From Evansella sp041820985 (GTDB taxonomy: Bacteria > Bacillota > Bacilli > Bacillales > Salisediminibacteriaceae): 64,000 nt of DNA. Both the position numbers and the translations under genes were made by a program. Position 1 is the first letter of the stretch. The number at the start of each line of letters is the position of its first letter. Positions 36,716 through 45,071 of this stretch are shown piece by piece. The notes under the pieces were generated by a model. The model had not been told where the DNA came from. It did not search any database and saw only the letters and a program-made list of their open reading frames with translations. Location: positions 62,001 to 126,000 of the forward strand of contig NZ_JBGUAU010000002.1 in assembly GCF_041820985.1 (NCBI RefSeq), read 5' to 3'.

Positions 36716-37152
36716 GAAACCGGATGGAGCTTTCCTTTAGTGCCCTAAGCCAGAATGAATCCTTCGCTAGGGTGGCAGTAGGTTCATTTGTTGCTCAATT
36801 AGATCCAACAATGGACGAGCTAACAGAAATTAAAACAGTTGTAAGTGAAGCTGTTACAAATGCAATTATTCATGGATATCATGAAGATAACAATGGAATG
36901 GTAGAATTAGAAGTAGAGTTAGAAGAGGAAACCGTTCGTTTAATCATACGTGATAGAGGTACAGGGATTCATAATTTAGATGAGGCTCGCCAACCATTGT
37001 ATACTTCAAAACCAGAGCTTGAACGTAGTGGTATGGGCTTTACCATTATGGAGAACTTCATGGATGAAGTGGTAATTGAATCAGAACCAATGGTAGGTAC
37101 TACTGTGACTTTAATGAAGAGACTCTCAAAGCAACGTGCACTGTGTAATTAG
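36712..37152 (+). CDS. spoIIAB: Anti-sigma-F factor and kinase SpoIIAB
   Basis: A 146-residue GHKL kinase that binds sigma-F and phosphorylates SpoIIAA. N-box EAVTNAIIHGY, G1 IRDRGTGI and G2 RSGMGFTIMENFMD are clear. It overlaps the spoIIAA stop by 4 bases (ATGA), giving coupled translation. Confidence 0.96.
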   Translation: MRNRMELSFSALSQNESFARVAVGSFVAQLDPTMDELTEIKTVVSEAVTNAIIHGYHEDNNGMVELEVELEEETVRLIIRDRGTGIHNLDEARQPLYTSKPELERSGMGFTIMENFMDEVVIESEPMVGTTVTLMKRLSKQRALCN

Positions 37153-37164
37153 AGGGCTGCGACT

Positions 37165-37926
37165 ATGGATGTAGAGTTAAAACAAACAAAACAGCCCAAA
37201 CAAACATATCTTGATGACAAAGAAGTAAAACGTTTGATTCGAGAAGCTCAGGACGGTGATCAAGAAGCTAGAGACACGATAGTGAATTTAAACACTCGCT
37301 TAGTATGGTCTGTTGTCCAACGCTTTTTAAACCGAGGTTATGAAGCGGATGATTTATTCCAAATTGGTTGTATCGGCTTAATCAAGTCAGTAGATAAATT
37401 TGACTTAAGTTATGACGTTAAATTTTCTACATATGCTGTGCCTATGATAATAGGTGAAATTCAAAGATTCTTAAGAGATGATGGGACAGTTAAAGTTAGT
37501 CGTTCTATCAAGGAAAGTGCTAACCGTATTAGAAAAATGAAAGAGGAGTTAACAAAAACACTTGGAAGAACTCCTACCATTAATGAAATTGCAGAAAAAC
37601 TAGAAATTTCACCTGAAGAAGTAGTTTTTGCTCAAGAAGCTAGTAGACAATTAACTTCCATACATGAAACAGTATATGAGAATGATGGAGATCCTATTAC
37701 CTTACTTGATCAAATTTCTGATGATGGAGATTTAAAATGGTTTGATAAGATAGCATTGCGAGATGAGATTGATAAATTAGATGAACGAGAGAAACTTATT
37801 GTTTTTCTAAGGTATTATAAGGACCAAACTCAGTCTCAAGTAGCTGATCGATTAGGCATATCTCAAGTACAGGTTTCCCGTTTGGAGAAAAAAATATTAA
37901 AACAATTAAAAGAACAGTTAGGCTAA
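37165..37926 (+). CDS. sigF: RNA polymerase sigma factor SigF
   Basis: A 253-residue sigma-70-type factor, the first forespore-specific sigma. Region 2 is ADDLFQIGCIGLIKSVDKFDLSYDVKFSTYAVPMIIGEI, region 3 follows, and region 4.2 is TQSQVADRLGISQVQVSRLEKK. It ends the dacF-spoIIA operon, 12 bases after spoIIAB. A ribosome site GAGGG precedes the ATG. Confidence 0.96.
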   Translation: MDVELKQTKQPKQTYLDDKEVKRLIREAQDGDQEARDTIVNLNTRLVWSVVQRFLNRGYEADDLFQIGCIGLIKSVDKFDLSYDVKFSTYAVPMIIGEIQRFLRDDGTVKVSRSIKESANRIRKMKEELTKTLGRTPTINEIAEKLEISPEEVVFAQEASRQLTSIHETVYENDGDPITLLDQISDDGDLKWFDKIALRDEIDKLDEREKLIVFLRYYKDQTQSQVADRLGISQVQVSRLEKKILKQLKEQLG

Positions 37927-37943
37927 TTGCCTGCTGTTTTTTT
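37913..37943 (+). terminator. sigF terminator
   Basis: AACAG..AGGC / GCCT..CTGTT stem across the stop codon, followed by seven T. Confidence 0.65.
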
Positions 37944-37965
37944 GTTTAGGTTTACTGTTCTTTTA

Positions 37966-37996
37966 TACATAGTTTGCATACCATTTCCTCATACTA
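37966..37996 (+). promoter_or_regulatory. Candidate sigma-G promoter of the spoVA genes
   Basis: TACATA (37966-37971), 18 bases, CATACTA (37990-37996). The -10 fits the sigma-G pattern CATnnTA, and the spoVA operon is forespore-expressed. The -35 is only partial. Confidence 0.4.
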
Positions 37997-38031
37997 TAAG
38001 AAAATGACTTATGAATGAAAGAGGTTTTTCG

Positions 38032-38646
38032 ATGGATAAAAAAGTGTACATTCGATTGAAAAGCCGCCATTGGAGTAATGTAAATGAAACTATTTATTTA
38101 CATGAAATTTCTCAAGTTTTATGTGAGGGGTGCAGTGAATACGAAATAAAACACCTCGAAATTGGTAAACTTCGTACAGAAAATGATGCACTACAAGTTA
38201 TCGATTCAATGAAAGTTGTTTCCCTTATTCAACAACTTGAAGGAAACGTAGATGTTCAAATTATTGGACCAACTCAAACGGTACTTTATGTAAATCAAAA
38301 AATATCTCGAACGAAGCCTGTATTATTTGTATTTGTTTGGTTGTTATTATTTATCGGTGCTGGTCTTGCAATTATGTATTTCCATGAAGATGTTAGTATG
38401 CAGAAAGTCCATATAAAACTTCATACTATCATTACTGGAGAAGAAGAGGAATTCCCACTATGGCTACAAATACCGTATTCCATAGGACTTGGGTTAGGTA
38501 TGATCCTCTTTTTTAATCACGTTTTTAAGGGTCGTATTAATGATGAGCCGACACCATTGGAAATGGAAATGTTCAATTATGAAGAAAATATAGACAAGTA
38601 TATATCTGTTTATGAAAATGATGCTTGGAAAAAGGGAAAAAGATGA
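38032..38646 (+). CDS. spoVAA: Stage V sporulation protein AA
   Basis: A 204-residue SpoVAA-type protein: soluble N-terminal part (YIRLKSRHWSN...) and two membrane helices (VLFVFVWLLLFIGAGLAIMYF and IPYSIGLGLGMILFFNHVF). SpoVA proteins form the inner-membrane channel for dipicolinate in spores. The ATG at 38032 follows GAGGTTTTTCG; an in-frame ATG at 38011 lies upstream of this ribosome site. Confidence 0.9.
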   Translation: MDKKVYIRLKSRHWSNVNETIYLHEISQVLCEGCSEYEIKHLEIGKLRTENDALQVIDSMKVVSLIQQLEGNVDVQIIGPTQTVLYVNQKISRTKPVLFVFVWLLLFIGAGLAIMYFHEDVSMQKVHIKLHTIITGEEEEFPLWLQIPYSIGLGLGMILFFNHVFKGRINDEPTPLEMEMFNYEENIDKYISVYENDAWKKGKR

Positions 38647-38647
38647 G

Positions 38648-39061
38648 ATGAACTACTTTTTATTAGTATTAATAGGGTTGTCTGGAGGTTTAGCTGTAGG
38701 AAGTGGTCTTGTAGCTTTTCTTACGGTCCTAGGCATTATACCTCGACTTGCTAACTTAACAAGAACAAAGGAATTACTTACGTACTATGAAAAAGCAGTT
38801 ATTTTAGGTTCGTTATGCGGTGTTTGGTTTAGTTTAGGAGTACCAATGTTTTCATTTTCCGCTTTGGTGTTAGTAATCATTGGTTTAGCGTGTGGTTTGT
38901 TTATTGGTATGTTAGCAGCAGCTTTAACCGAAGTTCTAAATGTATTTCCAATATTAGCAAAGAGAATTGGCATGAAAGAAATGACGGTCTGGTTATTGTG
39001 GGCAATTGTATTAGGAAAAATAGCTGGCTCTTTATATCACTGGATTTTTTTCGTTCAATAA
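38648..39061 (+). CDS. spoVAB: Stage V sporulation protein AB
   Basis: A 137-residue membrane protein with four helices, starting MNYFLLVLIGLSGGLAVGSGLVAFLTVLGIIPRL, as in SpoVAB. The ATG lies one base after the spoVAA stop; a longer frame from 38612 would overlap spoVAA and add a charged non-conserved leader. Confidence 0.9.
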   Translation: MNYFLLVLIGLSGGLAVGSGLVAFLTVLGIIPRLANLTRTKELLTYYEKAVILGSLCGVWFSLGVPMFSFSALVLVIIGLACGLFIGMLAAALTEVLNVFPILAKRIGMKEMTVWLLWAIVLGKIAGSLYHWIFFVQ

Positions 39062-39079
39062 AGTACTAAGGGGGTACAC

Positions 39080-39640
39080 ATGAATTCAAAGAAGAAGGTT
39101 ATATTAATCACTGATGGAGATGCAGCTGCAAAGCAGGCTATTCAGACTGCAGCTGATAATCTCGGCTGTCATATCGTATGGGAATCAGGTGGAAATCCAA
39201 CAAGGATTTCTGGAGAACAGATATTGAATTTTATATCGAAATCGGAAAAAGACCTAGTTCTCGTTATGTTTGACGATTGTGGATTTCCAGAAGAAGGCCC
39301 TGGAGAATCAGCTCTTATTGAAGTAGTAAATTCACCAGAAGTAGAAATACTAGGAGCTGTAGCAGTTGCTTCGCAGTCCTACTCACATGAATGGACAAGG
39401 GTAGACTTCAGTATCGATAAAAATGGTGTCATTACAGAATACGGTGTAGATAAGGATGGAATTATAGACACGGAGATTGGTCGTATAAGAGGAGATACAG
39501 TATATTCCTTAGATAGCTTGGAAATACCCATCATTGTAGGAGTAGGAGATTTAGGGAAAATGGGCGGACGTGATTCCGTTCAATTAGGGTCACCGATTAC
39601 AAAGCTTGCAATAGAACTAATTCTAGAAAGGAGTGGGTAA
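39080..39640 (+). CDS. spoVAEA: Stage V sporulation protein AEA (SpoVAE, soluble type)
   Basis: A 186-residue soluble protein. KKVILITDGDAAAKQAIQTAA, VMFDDCGFPEEGPGESALIEVV and PIIVGVGDLGKMGGRD match SpoVAEa. In B. subtilis it lies between SpoVAEb and SpoVAF; here it directly follows spoVAB, so spoVAC, spoVAD and spoVAEb are absent from the operon. AAGGGGGTACAC precedes the ATG. Confidence 0.9.
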   Translation: MNSKKKVILITDGDAAAKQAIQTAADNLGCHIVWESGGNPTRISGEQILNFISKSEKDLVLVMFDDCGFPEEGPGESALIEVVNSPEVEILGAVAVASQSYSHEWTRVDFSIDKNGVITEYGVDKDGIIDTEIGRIRGDTVYSLDSLEIPIIVGVGDLGKMGGRDSVQLGSPITKLAIELILERSG

Positions 39641-39643
39641 AAA

Positions 39644-41128
39644 ATGTCATCTAAACCAGATTCTCAACATAAGGAACCAATATCAAAAATAATAAGAGAA
39701 AATGAAAATAGGATTACTGAACGTATTGGTATAGGTACAAGTTTTGATGTTGGCGTTAGGAAGTTATACATACTGGATAAAGAAGTCCAGTTTTATTTTG
39801 TAAATGGACTGTGTGACATCCAATATATTATCGAACTATTAAAAGAATTAATGTATTTGGATGCTAATGAGAAGAAAGAGAATAGAGTAAAAGAGCAAAT
39901 TGAAAATCGCCTTACACATGTTCAAGTGGAGCATGTCAACAATTTAGATGATGCGCTAAAACAAATGCTTTCTGGTTTAATCTTTGTTCTCATTGAAGGG
40001 GAGTCAGATGCTTTAGTAATTGATGTTAGAAGTTATCCCGGTAGAGGTCCTGAAGAACCCGACACCGAACGAGTAGTTAGAGGTAGCAGAGATGGTTTCA
40101 CTGAAAATATTATTCAAAATACTGCATTAACTCGTAGAAGAATTCGAGACGAAAAGTTTCGTAATGAAATTATGCAAGTTGGTAGACGTTCAAGAACAGA
40201 TATATGTTTAAGCTATATAGATGGCGTTGCTGACCCCAATTTAGTAGAAATAATTCGAAAAGAGTTAGAGGCTATTGATATTGATGGTTTAACAATGGCA
40301 GACAAAGTAGTGGAAGAATTTGTCGTAAAACAAGGAATTAATCCTTTTCCACTAGTAAGATATACGGAACGTCCTGATGTTGCGGCGAGCCATTTACTAG
40401 AAGGACACGTCATCGTTTATGTTGATTCATCACCAAGTGTTATTATCTTTCCAACAACATTTTTTCATCACGTACAGCACGCGGAAGAGTTCAGACAAGC
40501 ACCAATGGTTGGAACATTTTTACGTTGGGTTCGTTTTTCTGGAATGTTGTTTTCTTTAATAATCTTACCTTTATGGTTATTGATGGTCATGCAGCCTTCC
40601 TTGCTTCCAGAACAGATTGATTTTATTGGACCGAATGAAACAACTAATATTCCAGTATTTGTTCAAATTGTATTTGCGGAGCTAGGAATTGAATTACTAA
40701 GGATGGCAGCTATACACACTCCTTCTCCGTTAGCAACAGCATTAGGTTTGGTTGCAGCATTATTAATTGGTGATATTGCAATAGAAGTAGGATTGTTAGT
40801 TCCGGAAGTTATCTTATATGTGGCTATAGGAGCTATTGGAATGTTTGCAACTCCAAGTTATGAACTAGGGTTAGCTCTGAAGATCGTAAGACTACTGTTA
40901 ATTATTTTTGTTGCAGTTTTCAAGGCACCTGGTTTTATTATAGGACTAACAGTATTTTTTGTTTTCTTAGCTTGCATAAGGTCCTTAAATGTTCCCTATC
41001 TGTGGCCATTTTTGCCATTCTATCCAATGGCTCTTTTAGATATTCTTATTAGGCAGGGAGTACCAATGAAAAAGTATCGCCCAAGTATAGTAAAACCACA
41101 AAATCCAGTAAAGCAAAAATCAACTTAA
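39644..41128 (+). CDS. spoVAF: Stage V sporulation protein AF (GerA-family)
   Basis: A 494-residue spore membrane protein related to the A subunits of germinant receptors. The large soluble N-terminus has VLIEGESDALVIDVRSYPGRGPEEPDTERVVRGSRDGF and a VRYTERPD segment, followed by about five membrane helices. It modulates germination together with a partner such as FigP in B. subtilis. It starts 3 bases after spoVAEA. The end is proline/lysine-rich, as usual. Confidence 0.93.
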   Translation: MSSKPDSQHKEPISKIIRENENRITERIGIGTSFDVGVRKLYILDKEVQFYFVNGLCDIQYIIELLKELMYLDANEKKENRVKEQIENRLTHVQVEHVNNLDDALKQMLSGLIFVLIEGESDALVIDVRSYPGRGPEEPDTERVVRGSRDGFTENIIQNTALTRRRIRDEKFRNEIMQVGRRSRTDICLSYIDGVADPNLVEIIRKELEAIDIDGLTMADKVVEEFVVKQGINPFPLVRYTERPDVAASHLLEGHVIVYVDSSPSVIIFPTTFFHHVQHAEEFRQAPMVGTFLRWVRFSGMLFSLIILPLWLLMVMQPSLLPEQIDFIGPNETTNIPVFVQIVFAELGIELLRMAAIHTPSPLATALGLVAALLIGDIAIEVGLLVPEVILYVAIGAIGMFATPSYELGLALKIVRLLLIIFVAVFKAPGFIIGLTVFFVFLACIRSLNVPYLWPFLPFYPMALLDILIRQGVPMKKYRPSIVKPQNPVKQKST

Positions 41129-41269
41129 AACCCTTGAAAGCTTTTAGGAGATATGTTATTGTTTTAACAGTTATAATCGTACCCTTGATTATTGGTTAAT
41201 AACGTAAATTCACTCGAAGCTTTATAGGAGTGGACTGATCCGATGGGTGACGAATAAAATGATTGCGTC

Positions 41270-41302
41270 AAGGATAACGGATACAAACCGTTATCCTTTT
41301 TA
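41270..41302 (+). terminator. spoVA operon terminator
   Basis: AAGGATAACGG / CCGTTATCCTT with a 7-nt loop and T run. The 140 bases between spoVAF and this hairpin hold nothing recognisable. Confidence 0.88.
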
Positions 41303-41363
41303 TATAAGAGATTTAGATTAAATCATTACTGAATTAAATAGAGTGAATAAGGAGAGAAGAAAT

Positions 41364-42683
41364 ATGGGGTTATATGGAACAAGTAAAGTGAATGAAAAAG
41401 GCCATTTAGAGATTGGTGGCGTAGATACAACATATTTAGCTCAGAAATATGGTACTCCCTTATATGTATATGATGTAGAAGACATTTGTTCCCGTGCCCT
41501 TCAATTTAAAAACACATTTGAGAAGCATGGCATGAAATATCAAGTTGCTTATGCAAGTAAGGCATTTAGTTGTGTTGCGATGATTCAGTTAGTAGACGAA
41601 TTAGGATTAAGTTTAGATGTTGTTTCCGCTGGCGAATTGTATACTGCTCTAACTGCTGGAATTTCACCGGAGAGGATTCATTTCCATGGGAATAACAAAT
41701 CGCAACAAGAACTTGAAATGGCAGTCAAAGAGGGAATAGGCTGTATTGTTGTGGATAACTTTACAGAGTTAACTTGGCTTATGGGGATAACGGAATCACT
41801 CAATCAAAAAGTGAAAGTATTAATTCGGATTACACCCGGTGTAGAGGCACATACACACGAATATATATCCACTGGACAAGAAGACTCAAAATTTGGTTTT
41901 GATATTCAAAGTGGTCAAGCATCAAAAGCGATTTCTTTAATTCAGGAACACGATTATATACAACTGGATGGTGTACATTCACATATCGGTTCACAAATAT
42001 TTGAAACGGTAGGGTTTACTTCAGCCGTGCATGAGATATATAAACATCTAGTGATTTGGAAAAATTCTTTAGACTTTGAACCACGTGTATTAAATTTAGG
42101 TGGTGGCTTTGGGATTCGCTATACAAAGGATGATAAGCCGTTGCCTTTAGATAAATATGTAGAAGCAATGATAGAAGCAGTGAAAGAAAATACAAATAAA
42201 ACGAGTCTATCTATTCCGGAAATTTGGATAGAACCAGGAAGAGCACTAGTAGGTGAAGCAGGAACAACGATTTATTCTATTGGTTCTAGAAAGGATATTC
42301 CTGGTGTTCGTACGTACCTTTCTGTTGATGGGGGAATGACAGATAATCTTCGACCTGCTCTATATAAAGCGAAGTATGAAGCAGTTCTTGCCAATAACAT
42401 GAATGGTCCTAAAGAAGAAATGGTTTCAATTGCAGGGAAATGCTGCGAAAGTGGAGATATGCTTATATGGGATTTAGAGCTTCCGAAAGCAGAAGTAGGA
42501 GATCTACTTGCTGTTTCCTCAACAGGCGCTTACGGATATTCAATGGCAAATAATTATAATCGTATATTACGTCCTCCTGTAATTTTTGTTGATAGTGGGG
42601 ATGACCAATGTGTGATCAAACGAGAAACATATGAAGACTTGGTGAAAAATGAAACGACGTACCGCCTAAAAAGTAAAGTGTAA
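41364..42683 (+). CDS. lysA: Diaminopimelate decarboxylase
   Basis: A 439-residue fold-type III PLP enzyme for the last step of lysine synthesis. The PLP lysine is in VAYASKAFSC, HGNNK and HSHIGSQI follow, and GGGFGIRY, EPGRALVGEAG and KCCESGD complete the site. The ATG at 41364 follows AAGGAGAGAAGAAAT; an upstream in-frame start at 41343 would overlap this ribosome site. It lies next to the spoVA operon, as in B. subtilis. Confidence 0.96.
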   Translation: MGLYGTSKVNEKGHLEIGGVDTTYLAQKYGTPLYVYDVEDICSRALQFKNTFEKHGMKYQVAYASKAFSCVAMIQLVDELGLSLDVVSAGELYTALTAGISPERIHFHGNNKSQQELEMAVKEGIGCIVVDNFTELTWLMGITESLNQKVKVLIRITPGVEAHTHEYISTGQEDSKFGFDIQSGQASKAISLIQEHDYIQLDGVHSHIGSQIFETVGFTSAVHEIYKHLVIWKNSLDFEPRVLNLGGGFGIRYTKDDKPLPLDKYVEAMIEAVKENTNKTSLSIPEIWIEPGRALVGEAGTTIYSIGSRKDIPGVRTYLSVDGGMTDNLRPALYKAKYEAVLANNMNGPKEEMVSIAGKCCESGDMLIWDLELPKAEVGDLLAVSSTGAYGYSMANNYNRILRPPVIFVDSGDDQCVIKRETYEDLVKNETTYRLKSKV

Positions 42684-42693
42684 GGTAGATAGA

Positions 42694-42738
42694 AAGAGTG
42701 ATGCTGAAGGAAAAATCCCTTTTGCATTACTCTTATTT
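42694..42738 (+). terminator. lysA terminator
   Basis: AAGAGTGATGC paired with GCATTACTCTT, then a T-rich stretch. Confidence 0.75.
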
Positions 42739-42809
42739 TATTTCTGTTACGAATTAGTATACAATAAGAAAGGTGTCAAAAATTGTTTTTTATTTAGGAG
42801 GAATTTTGA

Positions 42810-43247
42810 ATGAAAAAAGGAACAATTACGTTAGAAAATGGAGATAAAATTCAAATTGAGTTTTATCCAAATGAAGCTCCTGGTACAGTTGCTAACTTTG
42901 AGAAACTAGCTAACGAGGGTTTTTATAATGGTCTTACATTTCACCGTGTTATCCCTGGTTTTGTAGCACAAGGTGGATGTCCAAGAGGAAATGGTACTGG
43001 TGGAAGTGGCCAAACGATTAAATGTGAAACAGAAGGAAATCCACATAAACATGTTGCTGGTTCTTTATCTATGGCCCATGCAGGTAAAGACACAGGCAGC
43101 AGTCAATTCTTTATTGTTCATGAGCCTCAGCCACACTTAGACGGTGTACATACTGTTTTTGGACAGGTAGTTGAAGGGATGGACGCTGTTTATAAGATTG
43201 GTCAAGGGAATGTAATGAAAGAAGTAAAAGTTTACGACGAAGAATAA
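42810..43247 (+). CDS. ppiB: Peptidyl-prolyl cis-trans isomerase B (cyclophilin)
   Basis: A 145-residue cytoplasmic cyclophilin. FHRVIPGFVAQGG carries the catalytic Arg, GSGQTIKCE follows, and SSQFFIVHEPQPHLDGVHTVFGQVVEGMD is the family signature. It accelerates proline isomerisation during folding. AGGAGGAATTTTGA precedes the ATG. Confidence 0.96.
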   Translation: MKKGTITLENGDKIQIEFYPNEAPGTVANFEKLANEGFYNGLTFHRVIPGFVAQGGCPRGNGTGGSGQTIKCETEGNPHKHVAGSLSMAHAGKDTGSSQFFIVHEPQPHLDGVHTVFGQVVEGMDAVYKIGQGNVMKEVKVYDEE

Positions 43248-43256
43248 TTTATTCAT

Positions 43257-43294
43257 AAAACATCTTGCTTTTTATAGAAGCAAGATGTTTTAAT
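43257..43294 (+). terminator. ppiB terminator
   Basis: AAAACATCTTGCTT / AAGCAAGATGTTTT perfect 14-bp stem. Confidence 0.9.
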
Positions 43295-43390
43295 TTATTA
43301 AAAAAAGTCATTAAAGAGTTGATAAAACAGGAAATGTTCATAAAACCCTCAAACTTGAAGTCATACAATTCGTAAATACAGGAGTCTTTG

Positions 43391-43399
43391 TGATATAAT
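43391..43399 (+). promoter_or_regulatory. Displaced native promoter of the riboflavin operon
   Basis: TG-A-TATAAT (extended -10) ends 13 bases before the riboswitch-derived repeat at 43413. This is where the rib operon promoter should be. An inserted element now separates it from ribD by 4.3 kb. No good -35 is seen, as expected for an extended -10 promoter. Confidence 0.6.
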
Positions 43400-43412
43400 A
43401 AACAGGACAATT

Positions 43413-43436
43413 ATATACCGAACCTTCGGGGTAGGG
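43413..43436 (+). repeat. Left attachment site (attL), riboswitch-derived direct repeat
   Basis: 24 bases, beginning ATATACCGAACC and ending TTCGGGGTAGGG, are identical to 47750-47773, which is the 5' end of the FMN riboswitch. The copy here lacks the rest of the aptamer. It is the duplicated recombination core of an integrated element. Confidence 0.85.
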
Positions 43437-43451
43437 ATGTAGTACTAAAAT

Positions 43452-43499
43452 AAAAAGACGTTACAAAACCTTATTTATCAAGGGTTGTAACGTCTTTTT
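43452..43499. terminator. Strong bidirectional terminator at the left element end
   Basis: AAAAAGACGTTACAA and TTGTAACGTCTTTTT form a 15-bp stem with T runs on both strands. It would stop transcripts from the stranded rib promoter as well as those from the integrase side. Confidence 0.88.
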
Positions 43500-43500
43500 A

Positions 43501-43537
43501 TTTGGTAGGAATAACGTTTGGTAGGGTGTTTGGTAGG
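43501..43537 (+). repeat. Left arm-type direct repeats TTTGGTAGG (three copies)
   Basis: TTTGGTAGG occurs at 43501-43509, 43517-43525 and 43529-43537 in the same orientation, just inside attL next to the integrase remnant. Related copies are at the right end. Confidence 0.75.
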
Positions 43538-43591
43538 TTTTTTGAGATAACTATAATATATGCACGGATATTTAAGGGTATGACTACAACT

Positions 43592-44170
43592 TTAATAACT
43601 GTCCATTTTACTTGCCACTTCTTCTTGCATGTTGGGAATCAAGTGTGAATAGGTGTCAAGAGTAACTTTTATTGACGCATGTCCTAATAACTCTTGTACT
43701 TTTTTAGGGTGGACTTCAGCACTTAGTAAAAGGGAAGCGCATGTATGCCTCAAGTCGTGGAATCTTATTGCTCTTACTTTAGTCTTTTCTAAAATCCTTA
43801 CCCAGAATTTATGAAAGTTTCCCCAACTAACAGGTAATCCGTTTTCTTGGCAAAATACTAAATTTTTATCAAAGTATTCATCAGCTTTCATTTTTTCCTC
43901 TTCTTGTTGTTCTTTGTGTTTCTTTAATTCAGATGCAACAAACGGTGACATTTTAATGGATCTATTACTTGTTTTTGTTTTAGCACCATCTTTTATTTTT
44001 GATTTAAAAGCTAATATTTGACGTATTCCTAGTCGATTGTTATCAAAATCAATATCAGACCACTTTAAGCCTAGTAACTCTCCTCTTCGAATTCCACAAT
44101 AAATAGCAAGTACAAATAGAGCGTGTTGTCTATGATTAATTTCCTCTGAGTATCCCTCCTTAAAATTAGA
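43592..44170 (-). pseudogene. Tyrosine integrase remnant (catalytic domain only)
   Basis: The open frame runs from a stop at 44171-44173 and encodes HALFVLAIYCGIRRGELLGL with the first catalytic Arg, then FHDLRHTCASLL (His-x-x-Arg), LLGHASIKVTLDTYSHL (His and nucleophile Tyr). This is a phage-type integrase catalytic domain. The N-terminal arm-binding and core-binding domains, about 180 residues, are missing, and the only ATG lies after the first catalytic Arg. The missing half was not found upstream. It is probably a non-functional deletion product. Confidence 0.82.
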
Positions 44171-44196
44171 TTAACCAATTCTCAAAAGAAATACAA

Positions 44197-44237
44197 GAAC
44201 GTTTGTTCTGAATTAGAGCGGAACTCATAAGTGTCAA
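44197..44237 (-). promoter_or_regulatory. Orphan SOS-controlled promoter inside the element
   Basis: On the - strand: TTGACA (44237-44232), 16 bases, TAATTC (44215-44210), then a perfect LexA box GAACAAACGTTC (44208-44197). An AAGGAGGG ribosome site follows about 30 bases later but no start codon does; the integrase remnant begins there. It looks like a damage-inducible promoter that has lost its gene. Confidence 0.65.
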
Positions 44238-44447
44238 ACATTATATAAAACAAGAAAATTATAAAAATACATTTGTTATAATTCTATTTTTATAGATTGC
44301 TTGTAAAACTTTGATCAGTCGATAGCATCATAAACTACGAGAAATGCAGTTATATCAAATAAACTAATGGGATATTAAATTCTAATTACACAGGATAAAA
44401 TACTAAACTAGCACAAGTAGACAGAATCTTATCGAATATTTAAAGTA

Positions 44448-44476
44448 TTGACAAAATATTAAATAAATAATATATT
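44448..44476 (+). promoter_or_regulatory. Promoter of the toxin-like gene
   Basis: Perfect TTGACA (44448-44453), 17 bases, TATATT (44471-44476), 40 bases before the ATG. Confidence 0.8.
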
Positions 44477-44516
44477 AAAAAAGTTCAATGGACAATACAC
44501 AATTTGGAGTGATTGC

Positions 44517-45059
44517 ATGAAAAAGTTATTAATGTTAATTACTGTTATTTTTGGAGTTTCATTGTTTTTTAGTTTATCTGTAAGTGCAGAGGAGTCACCT
44601 GATTTAGGGGAACAATTACATGAAAGGTTACATCTTTCAAGTGGCGATGAAAATAATAGTAGTGTGGGCACCTTTAATATTAAACCGGAATTAAGAGGAA
44701 TAAATAGTGGTGGCGGATCGTTTAGAGGTGGTGGAGGCAATGCGACTAAGCCTAAGCCAAATTTACCAACTCAAGGAACTGTGGACGGAGGAGTTAGAGG
44801 AGCTCCATTGGTAAATGCTGGTAAACAAGGGAACCATGTACAAGGCCATGTTAATAATATTCCTAGCAAATCACAATGGCCAGTAGGAGAGAATGGTGTT
44901 AAATTAACGCAAGAAGCTTGGATGAAAGGAACAACAGTAAAATTTGATGGGAGTGTTAAAACCTATAATTTTGGAAGGGTAGTTGGACCTAGAGGTGAAA
45001 CGAGAGTAAAAGTTCACATTAATAAAGAAGGTCAAATACATGGTTACCCTGTACATTAA
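44517..45059 (+). CDS. Putative secreted toxin with polymorphic-toxin-like C-terminus
   Basis: A 180-residue protein with a signal peptide (MKKLLMLITVIFGVSLFFSL...VSAEE), a short charged stretch, and a Gly-rich linker (NSGGGSFRGGGG). The C-terminal region of about 80 residues begins GKQGNHVQGHVNNIPSKSQW and ends VKVHINKEGQIHGYPVH. That pattern of a GKQ-x-H-x-x-GH-N opening and a HIxKxGxIHG end recalls small nuclease-like domains at the ends of polymorphic toxins, but I cannot name the family. The gene 13 bases downstream is a candidate immunity gene. TTTGGAGTGATTGC precedes the ATG. Confidence 0.6.
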   Translation: MKKLLMLITVIFGVSLFFSLSVSAEESPDLGEQLHERLHLSSGDENNSSVGTFNIKPELRGINSGGGSFRGGGGNATKPKPNLPTQGTVDGGVRGAPLVNAGKQGNHVQGHVNNIPSKSQWPVGENGVKLTQEAWMKGTTVKFDGSVKTYNFGRVVGPRGETRVKVHINKEGQIHGYPVH

Positions 45060-45071
45060 AGGAGTATAGTT

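Noticed and set aside
43592..43951. A complete 119-residue integrase gene
   Set aside because: The ATG at 43951 falls after the first catalytic Arg; homology continues upstream to about 44146, so this is a fragment of a truncated gene.
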